A stretch of DNA of 64,000 nucleotides, from the NCBI RefSeq assembly GCF_937616625.2, contig NC_065576.1:7070501-7134500 (forward strand), given 5' to 3'. Origin of the DNA: Mercurialis annua. Lineage: Eukaryota > Streptophyta > Magnoliopsida > Malpighiales > Euphorbiaceae. Below are positions 21,813 through 33,400 of this stretch, piece after piece (positions within the stretch are counted from its first letter, which is position 1; the number at the start of each line of letters is the position of its first letter). The position numbers and the translations under genes are program-made. Below the pieces are notes generated by a model. It worked only from the letters and a program-made list of their open reading frames with translations, was not told where the DNA came from and made no database searches.

Positions 21813-24580
21813 CTATTTGTTACCATCTTTAAGGCTAGAAGGAGGTAAAAAATAATCATCCATCAAACCCCAAACATTAAAATCAACATCTTCAATTCTC
21901 CATTTCTCTTCCATTTGTCTCTTATGATTAGCAGATTGTTCACCATATCTAAAAACAGTAACTCTAGTTTTACCGCTATGGGCAATATTTACCCCATCAA
22001 CATATTTATAATCTCCCATTACTGATTCTGTATTTGTTTCCCAAAATACGTCATCCTCATTTTTAGTCCTCATACTTAGTAATCTTGAATCTTCAAATTG
22101 AACTAAAAGTCCTGATCTTTGACTAAAATACCCCCAGATTGTGTGGTGAATTATTTCATAATTATTTCCACTTTGTGCTTCACGAATTGCTGGACTTGTT
22201 TCTAGCTTTAGGATGAAGCAATCTTCATCGTTTATGATTTTTTCTCCAATGCATGTTGCATCTATAAATAAATTTGCTGTTGATCTTGGGTCCAATCCCT
22301 GTTATCATAAATCAATTAATTAAATATTATGATCAATTTTGAGATATTGTGTTCAATTTTTGAGAGTTTTATGTTCGGAGTTCAGACACGCACTATTTAT
22401 ATTCTATGTTGAACGGAAATTGAAATATTAAAAAAATAATGAAATTATAATTTTTAGGCCTAATTACTTAATAAACCCCCACTTTATAATATTTTTTCGT
22501 TTATACCCCGACCTAGGAAAAAATTCATTTGTACCCTTTTTTTGATTTTTCGTTTTCAACTGTACCCAAAATTTTATTTTTTGACAATTTATTTAATTTA
22601 AGGATGCAAACATTAAAAATAATTAAATAGAAGGATTATATCATCTTTTTTCTGTTTGAAAAAATACAAATAAGTCCTTCAACTTTAAAAATATTTAAAT
22701 AAATCCAACAAATCAATTATTTTAAATTTTTATTAAAAAACTAAATAAATTAAAAAACGTTTCCGACAAATCACCGTGCTCTTTCAATTTATACACCGCT
22801 ATGGATTTTTTTAAAAAAAAATTATATTTTTTTATTTTTTTCCGGGTCGATCGAAAGGAGGAACGACCCGCTCTTCCTCCATGGAGGAGGAGCACAGATC
22901 TGCTCCTCCTTCATGGAAGGAGAAGCAGATCGCTCCTCCTTCCATGTCAGGGAGGAGCAGATCGCTCCTCCTTGGCAGGGAAGGAGGAGCGATCTGCTCC
23001 TCCTTGACAGCAAAAATGAAGTGCAAAAATGAAGTGCAACCCGATGGTTTTATGACTCTATATAACCGAACCAAAATGAAGTGCAAAAATTTATTGAGTT
23101 GGTCAGTGATCGATATATATTATATACAGTGAAAACTGACAAGAGCGAACTTTTGGTATGTGGTGGAAAAGTACGAGTTATAATATATATTTGGTTTTCT
23201 AGTTTAGTTCGGTTCGAATTTAAAAAAATTTAAACCAAACCGAATCAAATAAAAATAGCAACCACACCGCACCTACTATCTCGGTTCGGTTCAAAAAAGC
23301 AATTTCAGACGGTTCTTGCATACCCCTCACTATAATTTAAGATTTTGACATTTGATTTTTTTTTTCAAAAACAAAACATTGTTGAAATTCAGAACTCAAC
23401 AAATTTCGGTACAACATATATAGATTTAATCGAAAGGCGAGATACCTGCAAGAATCGGCGCAACGGTCGAGGAGGGCCTTTCGAAACGGGAGTTTGTTGA
23501 TTGGAAGAATGTCTCCAAGAAAGTTTACCATTGCTTCCACAAATAACTTTGCATCCTGAAACAACAAGCTCCAGGATCCACAAATCAGGGTCTTTTTGCC
23601 ACAGAACAAATCCACCAGCTTCCTCAGTGCTCTTCACATTTATGGTTTGGTCACCTTGATGAAATTCTGATGCACTAATTTTGATCTCACCTGTTACACA
23701 CATACTGTGCACTGCATTTAATGCTTGTTGTCCTCCTGTTGCTGCTATGTATTGTTGCACTATGTATTTTGCTGTTGAAGCTTGCTGAAACCATATTTAA
23801 TTAGTTAATTTCAAGGAAGAAAAACAGATTTTGCATAGTTCCAAAATGGGGTACGTTGTTTGGCCTAATCATCTAAAAATACTCGATTTTTTTCGATTTT
23901 TTTCGGTTTATATGCCAAATTTTTAAAATTGTCGATTGTGTCATGTTTTTTAATTTTGAGTTTCTATTGTACTCTTCCAAAATGTAGCTTTTGGATGAGA
24001 AGAAAAATTGAGGGACTGTTGGCGCAAATTATCCACCAACAATGCCATTTTCCTATTGTGACTTTTTCTCTTGTATAATTATGAAAAAGAATGAATTGCA
24101 TCATAATCTTTTATTTTCTTAATTTTAATAGGCTCCTCTATGATTCCAATTCTGGATCTTATTAACCATGAAAACGACTTTAATACCAAATTAAGCTACA
24201 CAATCTATTGTCAATTTGGTTAGATATATACTGAAAATCAAAATAATTTGTTTTAGAAAAAAGAGAAAAATTTAATGAAGTTTATTTCTTACAATGGAAC
24301 AATCTTTGACAGGCTTGTAAACAGAATGACCAACTTGAACCTGGAGAGGAATAAGAGGAGATCCAACCAAATAAAGAAGAAACCGAAGCTCGTTAAGCCG
24401 ACCGGCGATCACCGGTTGTGACCATTTATCGGAAGTTTGAGCTCTCATCCATGTCAACATGTTATGCCATCGCAATGTCACATTGCTTCCCATGCTCGTA
24501 AACATTTCTTCCGGTATCGGTACCTCAAGAACCGTCTCGAGCCCATCGTCTTTATCGATATTCGGACACAGTTTCCTCAT
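21813..24580 (-). CDS. DUF620 family protein (three exons)
   Basis: Minus-strand gene. Exon 1 is 24580-24293 (96 codons, MRKLCPNIDKDDGLETVLEV…), exon 2 is 23784-23446 (113 codons, QASTAKYIVQQYIAATGG…) and exon 3 is 22298-21813 (161 codons plus stop). All junctions are GT-AG in phase 0, giving 370 aa. Recognisable blocks are VPIPEEMF, RWHNMLTWMRAQTSDKW, QYIAATGGQQALNAVHSM, GFVLWQKDPDLWILELVVSG, GPPRPLRRFLQGLDPRSTA, ETSPAI, HHTIWGYFSQRSGLLVQFEDS, YKYVDGVNIAHSGKT and EEKWRIEDVDFNVWGLM. These define the plant DUF620 family, usually about 370-440 aa, whose biochemical role is unknown. No signal peptide or membrane span is evident. Intron 2 (22299-23445) holds a GC-rich palindromic cluster and part of a MITE. 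Confidence 0.9.
22457..22660. mobile_element. One-armed MITE fragment, family of 49454-49826
   Basis: GGCCTAATTACTTAATAAACCCCC, the TTTTTTCGTTTATACCCC block and ATTCATTTGTACCC match the left arm of the complete copy at 49454. No right arm is found. It lies in intron 2 of the DUF620 gene. Confidence 0.6.
22858..23012. repeat. Cluster of palindromic GGAGCAGATC(G/T)GCTCC-like units
   Basis: A GC-rich island in AT-rich intron DNA. Units such as GGAGGAGCAGATCGCTCC, GGAGGAGCGATCTGCTCC and AGGAGCACAGATCTGCTCC recur about four times, linked by TTCCATG- or TTGGCAGG-type spacers. The units are near-palindromes and could fold or pair with each other. The repeats create open frames on both strands (22801-23132), none of which resembles a protein. 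Confidence 0.8.
23140..23332. mobile_element. hAT-like MITE fragment in DUF620 intron 2
   Basis: Contains AGTTCGGTTCGAATTT, AACCAAACCGAATCAAA and CTCGGTTCGGTTCAAAAAAG, and ends …TTGCATACCCCTCAC. This resembles the other hAT-like remnants near 18910 and 62731, but no left end can be defined. Confidence 0.4.
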
Positions 24581-24599
24581 TAGAATTGTAGATATTAAT

Positions 24600-25016
24600 C
24601 TAATCTAAAATGGGTAACAACATGGAAGGGAAAAAAATGATTGAAGATTGAAAAACTGTTTATTTGATTTAATTTAATTTAATTTTCTCTCTGTTTCATT
24701 ACACGTATAGATGCATGGTATAAGGAAATTATTTGAGATTGAGAAAGTTTCCTAAAGGCTGTCCTTGCTTATAGATGTCTTGTGGGCATTAGTTTTTTGG
24801 ATTTATTTTTTCTATTTTTATTGACTCACTCAATTTTGTTGTAACGTTTTTTAAGATTATATAAATACCAATACATATTTAGTGTTGGTGTGTTACTAAC
24901 ATGAATAATTATAAAATACAACTGTTGTGCCATAGCAATCGTACAATAAACTAATGAGACGTTAGCTATGTGTAAAATAATGATTTTCGTGATGAACTAT
25001 GTCATATTTATGTCGA
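24600..25016. other. Upstream region of the DUF620 gene, no gene seen
   Basis: AT-rich 5' flank containing the gene's presumed promoter. I could not identify a convincing TATA box. Confidence 0.4.
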
Positions 25017-25427
25017 TGAGTAATTGATCCTGAAAGTCATTTAACTTTTGAATTTTTTCATTTCAGTTACTAAATTATTATTTTTTCTTTTTGATCACTG
25101 AATTTTTAATTTTTTTAATTTTGATATTTTCCGGCCAAAAATGTTTAGGTGGAAGCCGGAATTAATTTTTTTCATCTGAAAACTTGTCATATATGCATAA
25201 TTTATCCTAAAATTAATTTTCAAAGTGAAATTATATATATGTGATAAATTTTTAAAGTAAAACTAGCAAAATCCGGTTTCCACATGTCAATTTCCGGCTG
25301 CCACCTAAGTATTTTTGGCCGGAAATACAGAAATGAAAAAAAAATGAAAGTTTATAGATTGAAAAAAAAATTAGTGACTGAAATGAAAAAATAGGATAAT
25401 TCAGTAATGGTCAGAGTCAATTATCCC
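25017..25427. mobile_element. Foldback MITE
   Basis: The left arm (AATTGATCCTGAAAGTCATT … TTTTTTCATTTCAGTTACTAAA, then TTTTCCGGCCAAAAATG and GGTGGAAGCCGG) is inverted on the right (GGCTGCCACCTAAG, TTTTGGCCGGAAA, TAGTGACTGAAATG, AATGGTCAGAGTCAATT). No clean target duplication seen. Confidence 0.6.
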
Positions 25428-25558
25428 ATATTGGATATGTACACGTCTTTAAGATTATTGGAGACATTTTTATTAGAGAGATGAGATTGAAATCTTATAT
25501 AATTAAAAATTTGGACATTCCATATTTGAATCTCGTTTTATATTAATATTAAGATATA

Positions 25559-27013
25559 TTCTTTCCGTTCCAATAGAGTTGTCCAGTTTATCTTTATGAC
25601 ACAGTTAAAAAAATATAATTATTGTTATGCAACTCATAAATTTTTCTCTACTTTTTTATTACTAGTTTCGCATTACGTGCTATGCACGTGGCTCGTAACA
25701 TAACTTGTCAATGTACATATTAGTAAATTTATTATAATTATATCAATTTTTTATTAATAATTAAAGTTAAATTACTTAAGAATTTTTGTAAAATTAAATA
25801 TATTATATTCGGTTATTAAAATTTTTTTCGTACTGAATTTATTCTTCTTTTGGTTTTATATAACCATAATTAAATAATTAACTTAATTTTATTAATAATA
25901 TTTTTAAAAATAATAAAATTTAAATTTAAATAATAATATATTGACCAAATACAGTATTTTAGTTTTGTAGTTCAATCAAACTAAAATATAAGTAATCCTA
26001 CTAATTTGGAGACAATTTAGTTATTTTTTATATACTAAAAATTAAATTGGAGATAATTTAACTACCTATTCTAATTAAGACTTTAATTATAATAGTGATT
26101 AATTAAATAACTAATTAGTTAATGACTAAAACCTTTGTTTAGTAATAAATTGAAAAGGACTATCCAGAAAATTTGCATGTTCTACCCCATCCGTGCTTTT
26201 ATATAGTACTAGTTTTGCCACGTGATACGCACGTGAGCGATATTACATGACCCGTTATATATATTAAATTATTATATATAATAGATATTTTTATCTAATT
26301 ACTAGTTTCGCATAACGTAACTCGTCAATGTACATATTAGTAAATTTATTATAACTATATCAATTTTTTATTTATAATTAATATTAAATTAGTTAAGAAT
26401 TTTTGTAAAAGTAAATATGATATATTCAATTATTAATTTTTTTCATACTGAATTTATTTTTCTTTTAGTTTTATAATAATATAATTAAATAATTAACTTA
26501 ATTTTATTAATAATATCTTTAAAAATAATAAGATAGAAATTTAAATAATAATATATTGACCAAATACAGTATTTTAATTTTGTAGTTAAATCAAATTAAA
26601 ATATAGGTATTCCTACTAATTTGGAGACAATTTAATTATTTTTAACATATTAAAAACTAAATTGGAGATAATTTAGCTACCTATTCTAATTAGGACTTTA
26701 ATTACAATAGTGATTAATTAAATAATTAATTAGTTAATGACTATAAAACTTTTACTTAGTAATAAACTGAAAAAGATTATTCAGTAAAATTGTCTGTCCC
26801 CTCCTCCATCCGTACTTTTATAGATAGTATAGATATAGTATAGATATCCTTATTTAATGTAGGGTCCATTTTCAATTTACTTTATTAGTGGAATTTAAAT
26901 AGGGATAGAATAGAAATATTGGTTTTTAAAATTGGTATATTTTGAAAGTGGACAAGAATTTTGGAACAAATTATTTTATTAAAGTGGGCAACTCTATTAA
27001 GACGAAGAGAGTA
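25559..27013. mobile_element. Stowaway-like MITE split by an internal repeat block
   Basis: The left end TTCTTTCCGTTCCAATAGAG…TTGTCCAGTTT is inverted at the right end as AAAGTGGGCAACTCTATTAAGACGAAGAGAG. The TIR resembles the CTCCCTCCGT type of Stowaway elements. The interior is occupied by the repeats at 25664-26836, which appear to have inserted into it. Confidence 0.5.
25664..26836. repeat. Two direct copies of a ~540-bp element plus a fragment
   Basis: Copy A starts ACTAGTTTCGCATTACGTG (25664) and copy B starts ACTAGTTTCGCATAACG (26302). Both continue through TGTCAATGTACATATTAGTAAATTT and AATTTGGAGACAATTTA, and end near CCATCCGT(G/A)CTTTTATA. A short third start, CTAGTTTTGCCACGTGATACGCACGTG, lies at 26208. 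The units are non-coding, have GCACGTG near their start, and look like a non-autonomous element of unknown class. Confidence 0.65.
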
Positions 27014-27058
27014 CTACTTTTAACTTGTTGCAAAATCTCATCTCGCTATATAACAGAA

Positions 27059-28194
27059 TATACTCCATCCATTTTAGTAATGTTGTTCACTTATGCTATT
27101 GTTTTAACCAAAATTGTAGCTCATATTGTTATCCATTAAAATATATAAAAAATGAGAATTAGTAGCTATATCAAGTAAAAAAATAAATTCATAATCCCCA
27201 CACCTGGATTAGTAGCTATCTCTAGATCATGTATTCAAAGACTGTTCTTGGGCAAGGAGTATTTGGTTTGCAAGTCAACTTGGCCTGGATTCAACGTGTA
27301 TGCCGAATGGTGATTTTGCTTCTTGGGCGAGTATGTTATTTAAGCAGTTGGACCAAGATCATATTGAATTATTTTGGACAACTTGTTGGATGATGTGGTT
27401 TGCTAGGAATCAACTTTGTTTTTCCGGAAATGATATTCCGTGGGATATTATCATTGCCCAGGCTTCCAGAATTCGACTGGACTTTCAGGAAGTGAACCAA
27501 GAGAAGAAGGAAACTCGGGGTGATGTCGCTGCTTACTGGATTAATCCCGATAATGGTTGGATTAAAATAAATTCTGACGCAGGATTTTCGAGGGTGAATT
27601 CTTGGCGCTTGGGTTTTGTTGGCAGGGATAACGATGGCGAGGTCTTGATTGCAGGTAATAAAACTATGAATAAAGGGCTGTCGATTATTGAAGCAGAAGA
27701 TGAAGCCTTGCTTTGGGCTTTGAAAACAACAAAGGAGTGCGGGTTGGACTCGGTTATTGCTGAATGTGATAATTTGCAGCTTATTAATGGTTTGGCAAAC
27801 GCTGAGCTATATATAACTGAGGTTGGGGATATGCTGAATAGCATTTTATCTGAGTTATATATAGCCGCTAAACAGTGAGCCAATAGATAAAATGGTAATC
27901 AGTTGGCTCACTGTTTAGCGGTTTTGGCAGACCCTATGGGGGAGAATGTTTGGTTGGAAGAGATTCCCAGGGAAATGATGAATGTGTGGAGAAAAGATAA
28001 GGACCTTTTAGGTGTTGGTTAGTTTGCTGCTGTTTGTGTTTTAGTTTGTTTAGTTTCTTCATCAAAAAAATAAAAAAAGTAAAAAAATAAAAAAAATAGA
28101 AAAATATTATAAAATTTTGTAATATTTAAGTTTAATTTTAGATTGTGTAATAATAAAAAAATGTACAATTTTACTACGGGAGGGAGCATATTAA
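27059..28194. mobile_element. Stowaway-like MITE split by a LINE insertion
   Basis: TACTCCATCCATTTTAGTAATG on the left pairs with TTTTACTACGGGAGGGAGCATA on the right. The LINE fragment at about 27235-28100 sits between them. Confidence 0.45.
27235..28100 (+). mobile_element. 5'-truncated LINE fragment (RNase H end of ORF2)
   Basis: Open from about 27237 in the frame of CSWARSIWFASQLGL, then CWMMWFARNQLCF, WIKINSDAGFS, IIEAEDEALLWAL and VIAECDNLQLING. This is the zinc-finger tail and RVT_3/RNase H region seen at the C-terminus of plant L1-type ORF2. In-frame TGA (27876-27878) and TAA (27888-27890) interrupt it, after which HCLAVLADPMGENVWLEE continues to TAG near 28020. An A-rich tail follows from about 28062. 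An 18-bp inverted repeat (27863-27880 and 27905-27922) surrounds the stops. 5' truncation is normal for LINEs. Confidence 0.85.
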
Positions 28195-28875
28195 ATTTTA
28201 TGAAACTGCAACTACTCTAAAAACAAAAAATCTCACTTGTAGATCTTTTCGGTTTTCACTGTCTAGATAATGTGCACTATCACTAAAAAAAACATATACT
28301 AAACTCTTAAAATTATTAAAGTAATTATTAGAGCTTGCTAATTAAAATATATTTTATTATTATAGCAGTATTATATTTCATTTAAATGAAAGTTTCACGA
28401 CCTGAATTGTCCTATATGTGACAGCAGAATTTATCATATGTTATATATTTTTTTGTCATGTTTCGTCCATTTCATCCACATTATCCAATCTAGTCACATT
28501 TGTTCATTTCGCTATAAATTTTTTTAAAAATCTCTAAAAAGTTAAAAGTATGGTTGTTTTAATAATTTTCTCTAAAAAATATTTTCCACAAAAATTGTAA
28601 AAAATAAAATATTTTAACTTATTATTTATAATGAATATAATAAATGTTAATAATCTCTTTTGAAAATATTTTTCTCTAATATTATTATAAAACAACTTGA
28701 AGCAGAGGTAGAAGATAACTATATAATGCAGGTCATTCCCAAGATCTCGTCTCTAGTGCTACAAAAACTGTCATAAACGAAAGAAAAATGATACACAGTA
28801 GAAGCCAAAATGAAATCAATTGTAACATACATGCTGGGAGTGAGTAAAAATAGTTGATTAACTAGATAAATATTT
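28195..28875. other. Intergenic AT-rich spacer, no gene seen
   Basis: No open frame of substance and no repeat that I can delimit; the short minus-strand frame at 28719-28901 shows no protein features. Confidence 0.5.
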
Positions 28876-28890
28876 AAAATACTCTCAATT
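28876..28890. repeat. 5' target-site duplication of the LINE
   Basis: AAAATACTCTCAATT. The last 12 bases recur at 34561-34572 right after the poly(A) tail; the leading A's are ambiguous with the tail. Confidence 0.9.
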
Positions 28891-28986
28891 ACTTTTGACA
28901 CGCTCTAAATTGTAATTTCTCTCTCATGAGAACAGCTCTCTTTCTCTCTAAAATTTGTTTAGCCTGAAAATCGATCATCCAAACGA

Positions 28987-30400
28987 ATGGATATATTAGA
29001 TTTATACCAGACACTATCATTGAGTGACGACGATGAAGATATTGTGATTTGCGAGCTAGGAGATAAAGCTCGAGAAGCAGGGCAGCAGAAGGTAGCAAAC
29101 TCCCTAGTGGGAAAAGTTTTGTCCACAAAGAAAGTGAACAGGGAAGGCTTGATCCAAGCTGTGAATGTAATGTGGAGAACAAAAGAACCATTGGTGGTCG
29201 AGATGGTTGACGTTAACATCTTTCGTGGTTCAATTCGGATCACAGGAGGACAAACGTCGAGTTTTTAATGGAGGACCATGGAAATTCCAGGACCACATCA
29301 TAGTTCTAGAAAATCCGAATGGGTTGGGAGATCATAAAGATTTGCTGTTTGATAAGATAGTGTTCTGGGTTCAAATCCATAATTTACCTCTGTTTTGTAT
29401 AAACAAGGAAGCGGGCCTGTCACTGGGGGCACAAATTGGAGAGGTTGAGGTAGTAGATCCGGGAGCCTCTGGGGATTGCATAGGAAGATTCATGAGAGTC
29501 CGAGTGAAGGTCAATATAAAAAAACCTCTCAAGCGAGGGTTAAAGGTTAAAACGGACTCAACTGGAACAACGATACTGGCAGCTCTCCGACATGAGAGAC
29601 TTCCAGAGCTGTGTTTCAGATGTGGAGTGTTAGGACACCCAATATCAGAGTGTCCAAGCCATAAAGAATGGGATGAGAGTCCACTTAAGTATAACGAGCT
29701 GATCAGAGCAGGTCCATTGCAATGGATAAAAAATAAGCGACCAAGGAACTTTCAAGGCGAACAAAAGGAGGAGAGGGCAAGACAACCCTCACCACCATTG
29801 ATAAACCTGGAAAGGGAAGAAGGGGACATGGAGAAGTGCAGACTTTCTGGAAAAAGTATGGGCGATGTTGAAAAGTTACCAGAACCAATCAGAAACTCTC
29901 TGCTGATTGGAGAGAGAACAGAAGGGGATTCCAAATTCCCAAGCTCAAAAGGCGAGAAACAAGGAACGAAGCTGGATTTAACAGATTTAGTAGATGTCTG
30001 TGTCAGTAAAGCTAAGGAGAGTGGTGGCAAAGAACTGATGGCGCGGGTTAATTTAAAATACAAAAGGAATGGTGGGCCTAAAGTTGGGCTTAGAAAAATG
30101 ATTAATGAAGGGGGAGTTAAGAAGCCCAACACAAGGGCAAAAACTAACCTAAAGAAAAGACTAGGGCATCTGCCCTTGAGAGACATAACAAACCAGAGAG
30201 AGGGACAGATAATCAAAGATGGGAAAATCAATACAATTGACCCCATAGGATTGGGGGATGGGTGGAAGAATTTGAAGGAAGCAAAGGGAGGAGAAAATGA
30301 TTCAACAGTGTTTTCCTCGGTGCAGGATTATGCCTTGGATGGGAAAAGGGAGCTTACTCTTGCGGTGGTGCCTGTTGAACAGGGCCACCCATCATTATGA
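28987..30400 (+). pseudogene. LINE ORF1: DUF4283 / CCHC gag-like protein
   Basis: Starts MDILDLYQTLSLSDDDED. A DUF4283-type fold follows (VGKVLSTKKVNREGL … FQDHIIVLENPNG … FWVQIHNLPLFCINKEAG), then a CCHC knuckle (CFRCGVLGHPISEC) and a long basic, Lys/Gly-rich tail (PRNFQGEQKEERARQP…KTNLKKRLGHLPLRD). One extra T in the run at about 29220-29223 shifts the frame. Without it the product would be about 470 aa. Such proteins bind LINE RNA. The TGA stop (30398-30400) overlaps the ATG of ORF2 as ATGA. Confidence 0.88.
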
Positions 30401-33400
30401 AAATCATATGTTGGAATGTCTAGGGATTAGGCCCCCTCCGGACATTCAGAAATCTCTGTGACCATGTTCACAAACATAAGCCTAATTTGGTGTTTTTAAT
30501 GGAGACTCGTATGAAATGTGAGAAGTTAGAAGACATTAGAAGGAAACTCCAGATGGAGGGTGTTTTTGGGGTGGATTGTGAGGGTAAGAGTGGCGGATTG
30601 GCGTTGTTCTGGGATGATTCAGGTTCTTGCTCTATTCTGAACTCCTCTAAGTTCTTTATCGACTGTATGGCGAACGACAACAGACACCTTACTTGGAGGT
30701 TCACCGGGTTCTATGGAAACCCTGTTCAATGTCAAAGAACCCATTCGTGGACTCTCTTGCGCCGTCTTAGCAGGTGCCAGAACCTGCCCTGGCTGTGTGG
30801 AGGGGACTTCAACGAGATAACTTGCAAGTCGGAAAAGCAGGGGGGGCTGGATAAGCCTGATCATCTGATGAAGAACTTTAAAGAGGCTTTGGCGGACTGT
30901 GATCTGTTCGATGCAGGATGTATAGGAAATGGGTTCACCTGGTGGGGCAACAGAGCAACTGGGATTATAAAAGAGAGGCTGGACCGTTTTGTGATGAACC
31001 TAGACTGGAACATGATGTATCCAGATAACTCAGTGCACCATTTGGATTTTTGGGGTTCCGACCACAAACCAATTCTAATGTGTGGACTTAAAGTGGAAGG
31101 AGAGGAAGTGAGGTCTATTCGAAGAAAGTCTAGGTTCCATTTCGAGGAAACCTGGTCTACGAGAGAGGGTTTCACTGAGATTGTGGAGGATAATTGGAAA
31201 GCTGGGCAATCGTTAAACACTTTGAATGATGTGGTTGAGAGACTAAAGATGTGTGGTAGAGCCTTTAATAGATGGGGAAAACACTCAGTGGGGGACATAA
31301 AGAAGAAAATAGCCCAGAAGAAGTCTGAGTTACTTCAGCTCCTTGATAGTCCAAATGTCCCTGCTACTCAGATTAGGGAAGTGGAGAAAAGGTTGGACGA
31401 CTTGCTCCAGCAGGAAGAGATACGTTGGAAACAAAGATCAAGGGCAGAGTGGTTGGCCCATGGCGATGGGAACACCAGGTACTTCCACCGAAAGGCAAAT
31501 CAGCGGCGTGCCAGAAATAAAATAGTAGGGTTGCAGGATGAGCTAGGCACATGGAAGGAGAATCCAGATGAGGTTGATGGGGTCATTCAGGGGTATTTTA
31601 AAAACCTGTTTGACTCAGCTCAACCCACAAGGAGTGATATATCTGCGGTTATCCAGCCAGTAGACTCAAGTGTGACTGAGGAGATGAATATGAAACTGTG
31701 CGAGCCCTATAGAGGAGAGGAATTCGTTAAAGCGTTGAAGGAAATGGCCCCAACCAAAGCCCCTGGGAAGGATGGCTTCCATGCACTGTTCTACCAAAGA
31801 TACTGGAGCGTGGTGGGTAATGACATTACAAAGGTATGCATCAAAGTACTTAATGATAACCTTGAGTTAAACTCTGTAAATGACACCATTATTGCCTTAA
31901 TTCCCAAAGTGAAGAAGACTACCAAAATGACTGATTTCAGACCTATTAGCCTATGTAATGTGGTATATAAACTTATTTCAAAGGTGCTTGCTAATAGGCT
32001 TAAAAGAGTACTAGATATTGTGATTGATAAAGCTCAGTGTGCCTTTGTGCCTGGTAGGCAAATTATGGACAGTGCGCTTATTGGGTTTGAATGTATTCAC
32101 ATGATTAAAAAATCTAAACGTAAGGTTAATGGCCCCCTAGCTATAAAATTAGATATGTCCAAAGCCTACGATAGGGTTGAATGGAGCTTTGTCGAAGCTA
32201 TGATGTTAAAAATGGGTTTCTGTTATGACTGGGTCAGCAGAATAGTGAGCTGTATGTCCTCTGTTAATTTCTCTTTCTCACTTAATGGGACAGTTAAAGG
32301 GAAAATTGTGCCTAAGAGGGGCCTTAGACAAGGGGACCCCCTGTCCCCGTATTTGTTTCTTATATGTGCCCAGGGCCTCTCTAGTTTAATTAATCAGGCA
32401 GTGAATAATAAGTTAATCCAGGGAATCAAGTTCGGAGATAGATGTCAGATTTCCCATATTTTTTTCGCTGATGATAGCCTGTTATTTGCTAGAGCAAATA
32501 GGAATGAATGCTTGGTGATTAAAGACCTTTTGCAGATTTATGGTAAGGCATCCGGACAAGTTATAAACTTGGATAAGTCTGTTCTTTGTTTCAACAATAG
32601 TACAGCTGAGATTCTCCAAGCTGATCTCCAACAAGTGCTCCAAATTCCACTGGTGAAGTGCCATGAGAGGTATCTGGGATTACCCTCAATGATTGGCAGA
32701 AGAAAGAAAGAAAGCCTACAAGCAATCAAAGAGAAAATCTGGCAGAAATTACAAGCATGGAAGGGGCTGCTTTTTTCTGCCGGTGGAAAGGAAATTCTAT
32801 TAAAAGCTGTAATACAAGCTATACCGGTATACTATATGAATTGCTTCAGAATTCCTAAAGGTTTGATCACTGAAATAGAAAAATTGTGTAATAAGTTTTG
32901 GTGGGGGTGCAACGACGGCAAAAGGAAAATTCATTGGGCTGCGTGGCATGCTCTCTGTCAGGACAAATGCAATAGAGGGATGGGTTTCCGAGATTTAGAG
33001 TGTTTCAACCAAAGTTTACTGGCTATGCAAGGGTGGAAGGTGCTGACCAAACCAGACAGCATATTAGCCCAGATCTTCAAACACAGGTACTTCAAGCAAG
33101 GGACTTTTCTGAATGTGAGCTGTCCTCGAGGGGCCTCTTATACATGGAAAAGCATTATATGGGGTAGAGAGCTTATGGAGTCGGGTATTCGCTGGAGGGT
33201 GGGGAATGGCAACACTATTAATGTGTACACTGACAGATGGTTGGCAAGAGAGAGAAGCTTCAAAGTCATTAGTCCTCCAAGGGTGACGGGGGAAGTTAAG
33301 GTGAGCTCTCTGATTAATCCAAGAGGAGTGTGGAATCATGGATTAATTAGGGATCTTTTCCTGCCAATGGATGTTGAGCCAATTCTTCAAATTCCCCTAG

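Noticed and set aside
22801..23132. Open frames on both strands in the DUF620 intron
   Set aside because: Generated by the GC-rich palindromic repeats; low-complexity Ser/Leu/Arg text with no homology that I recognise.
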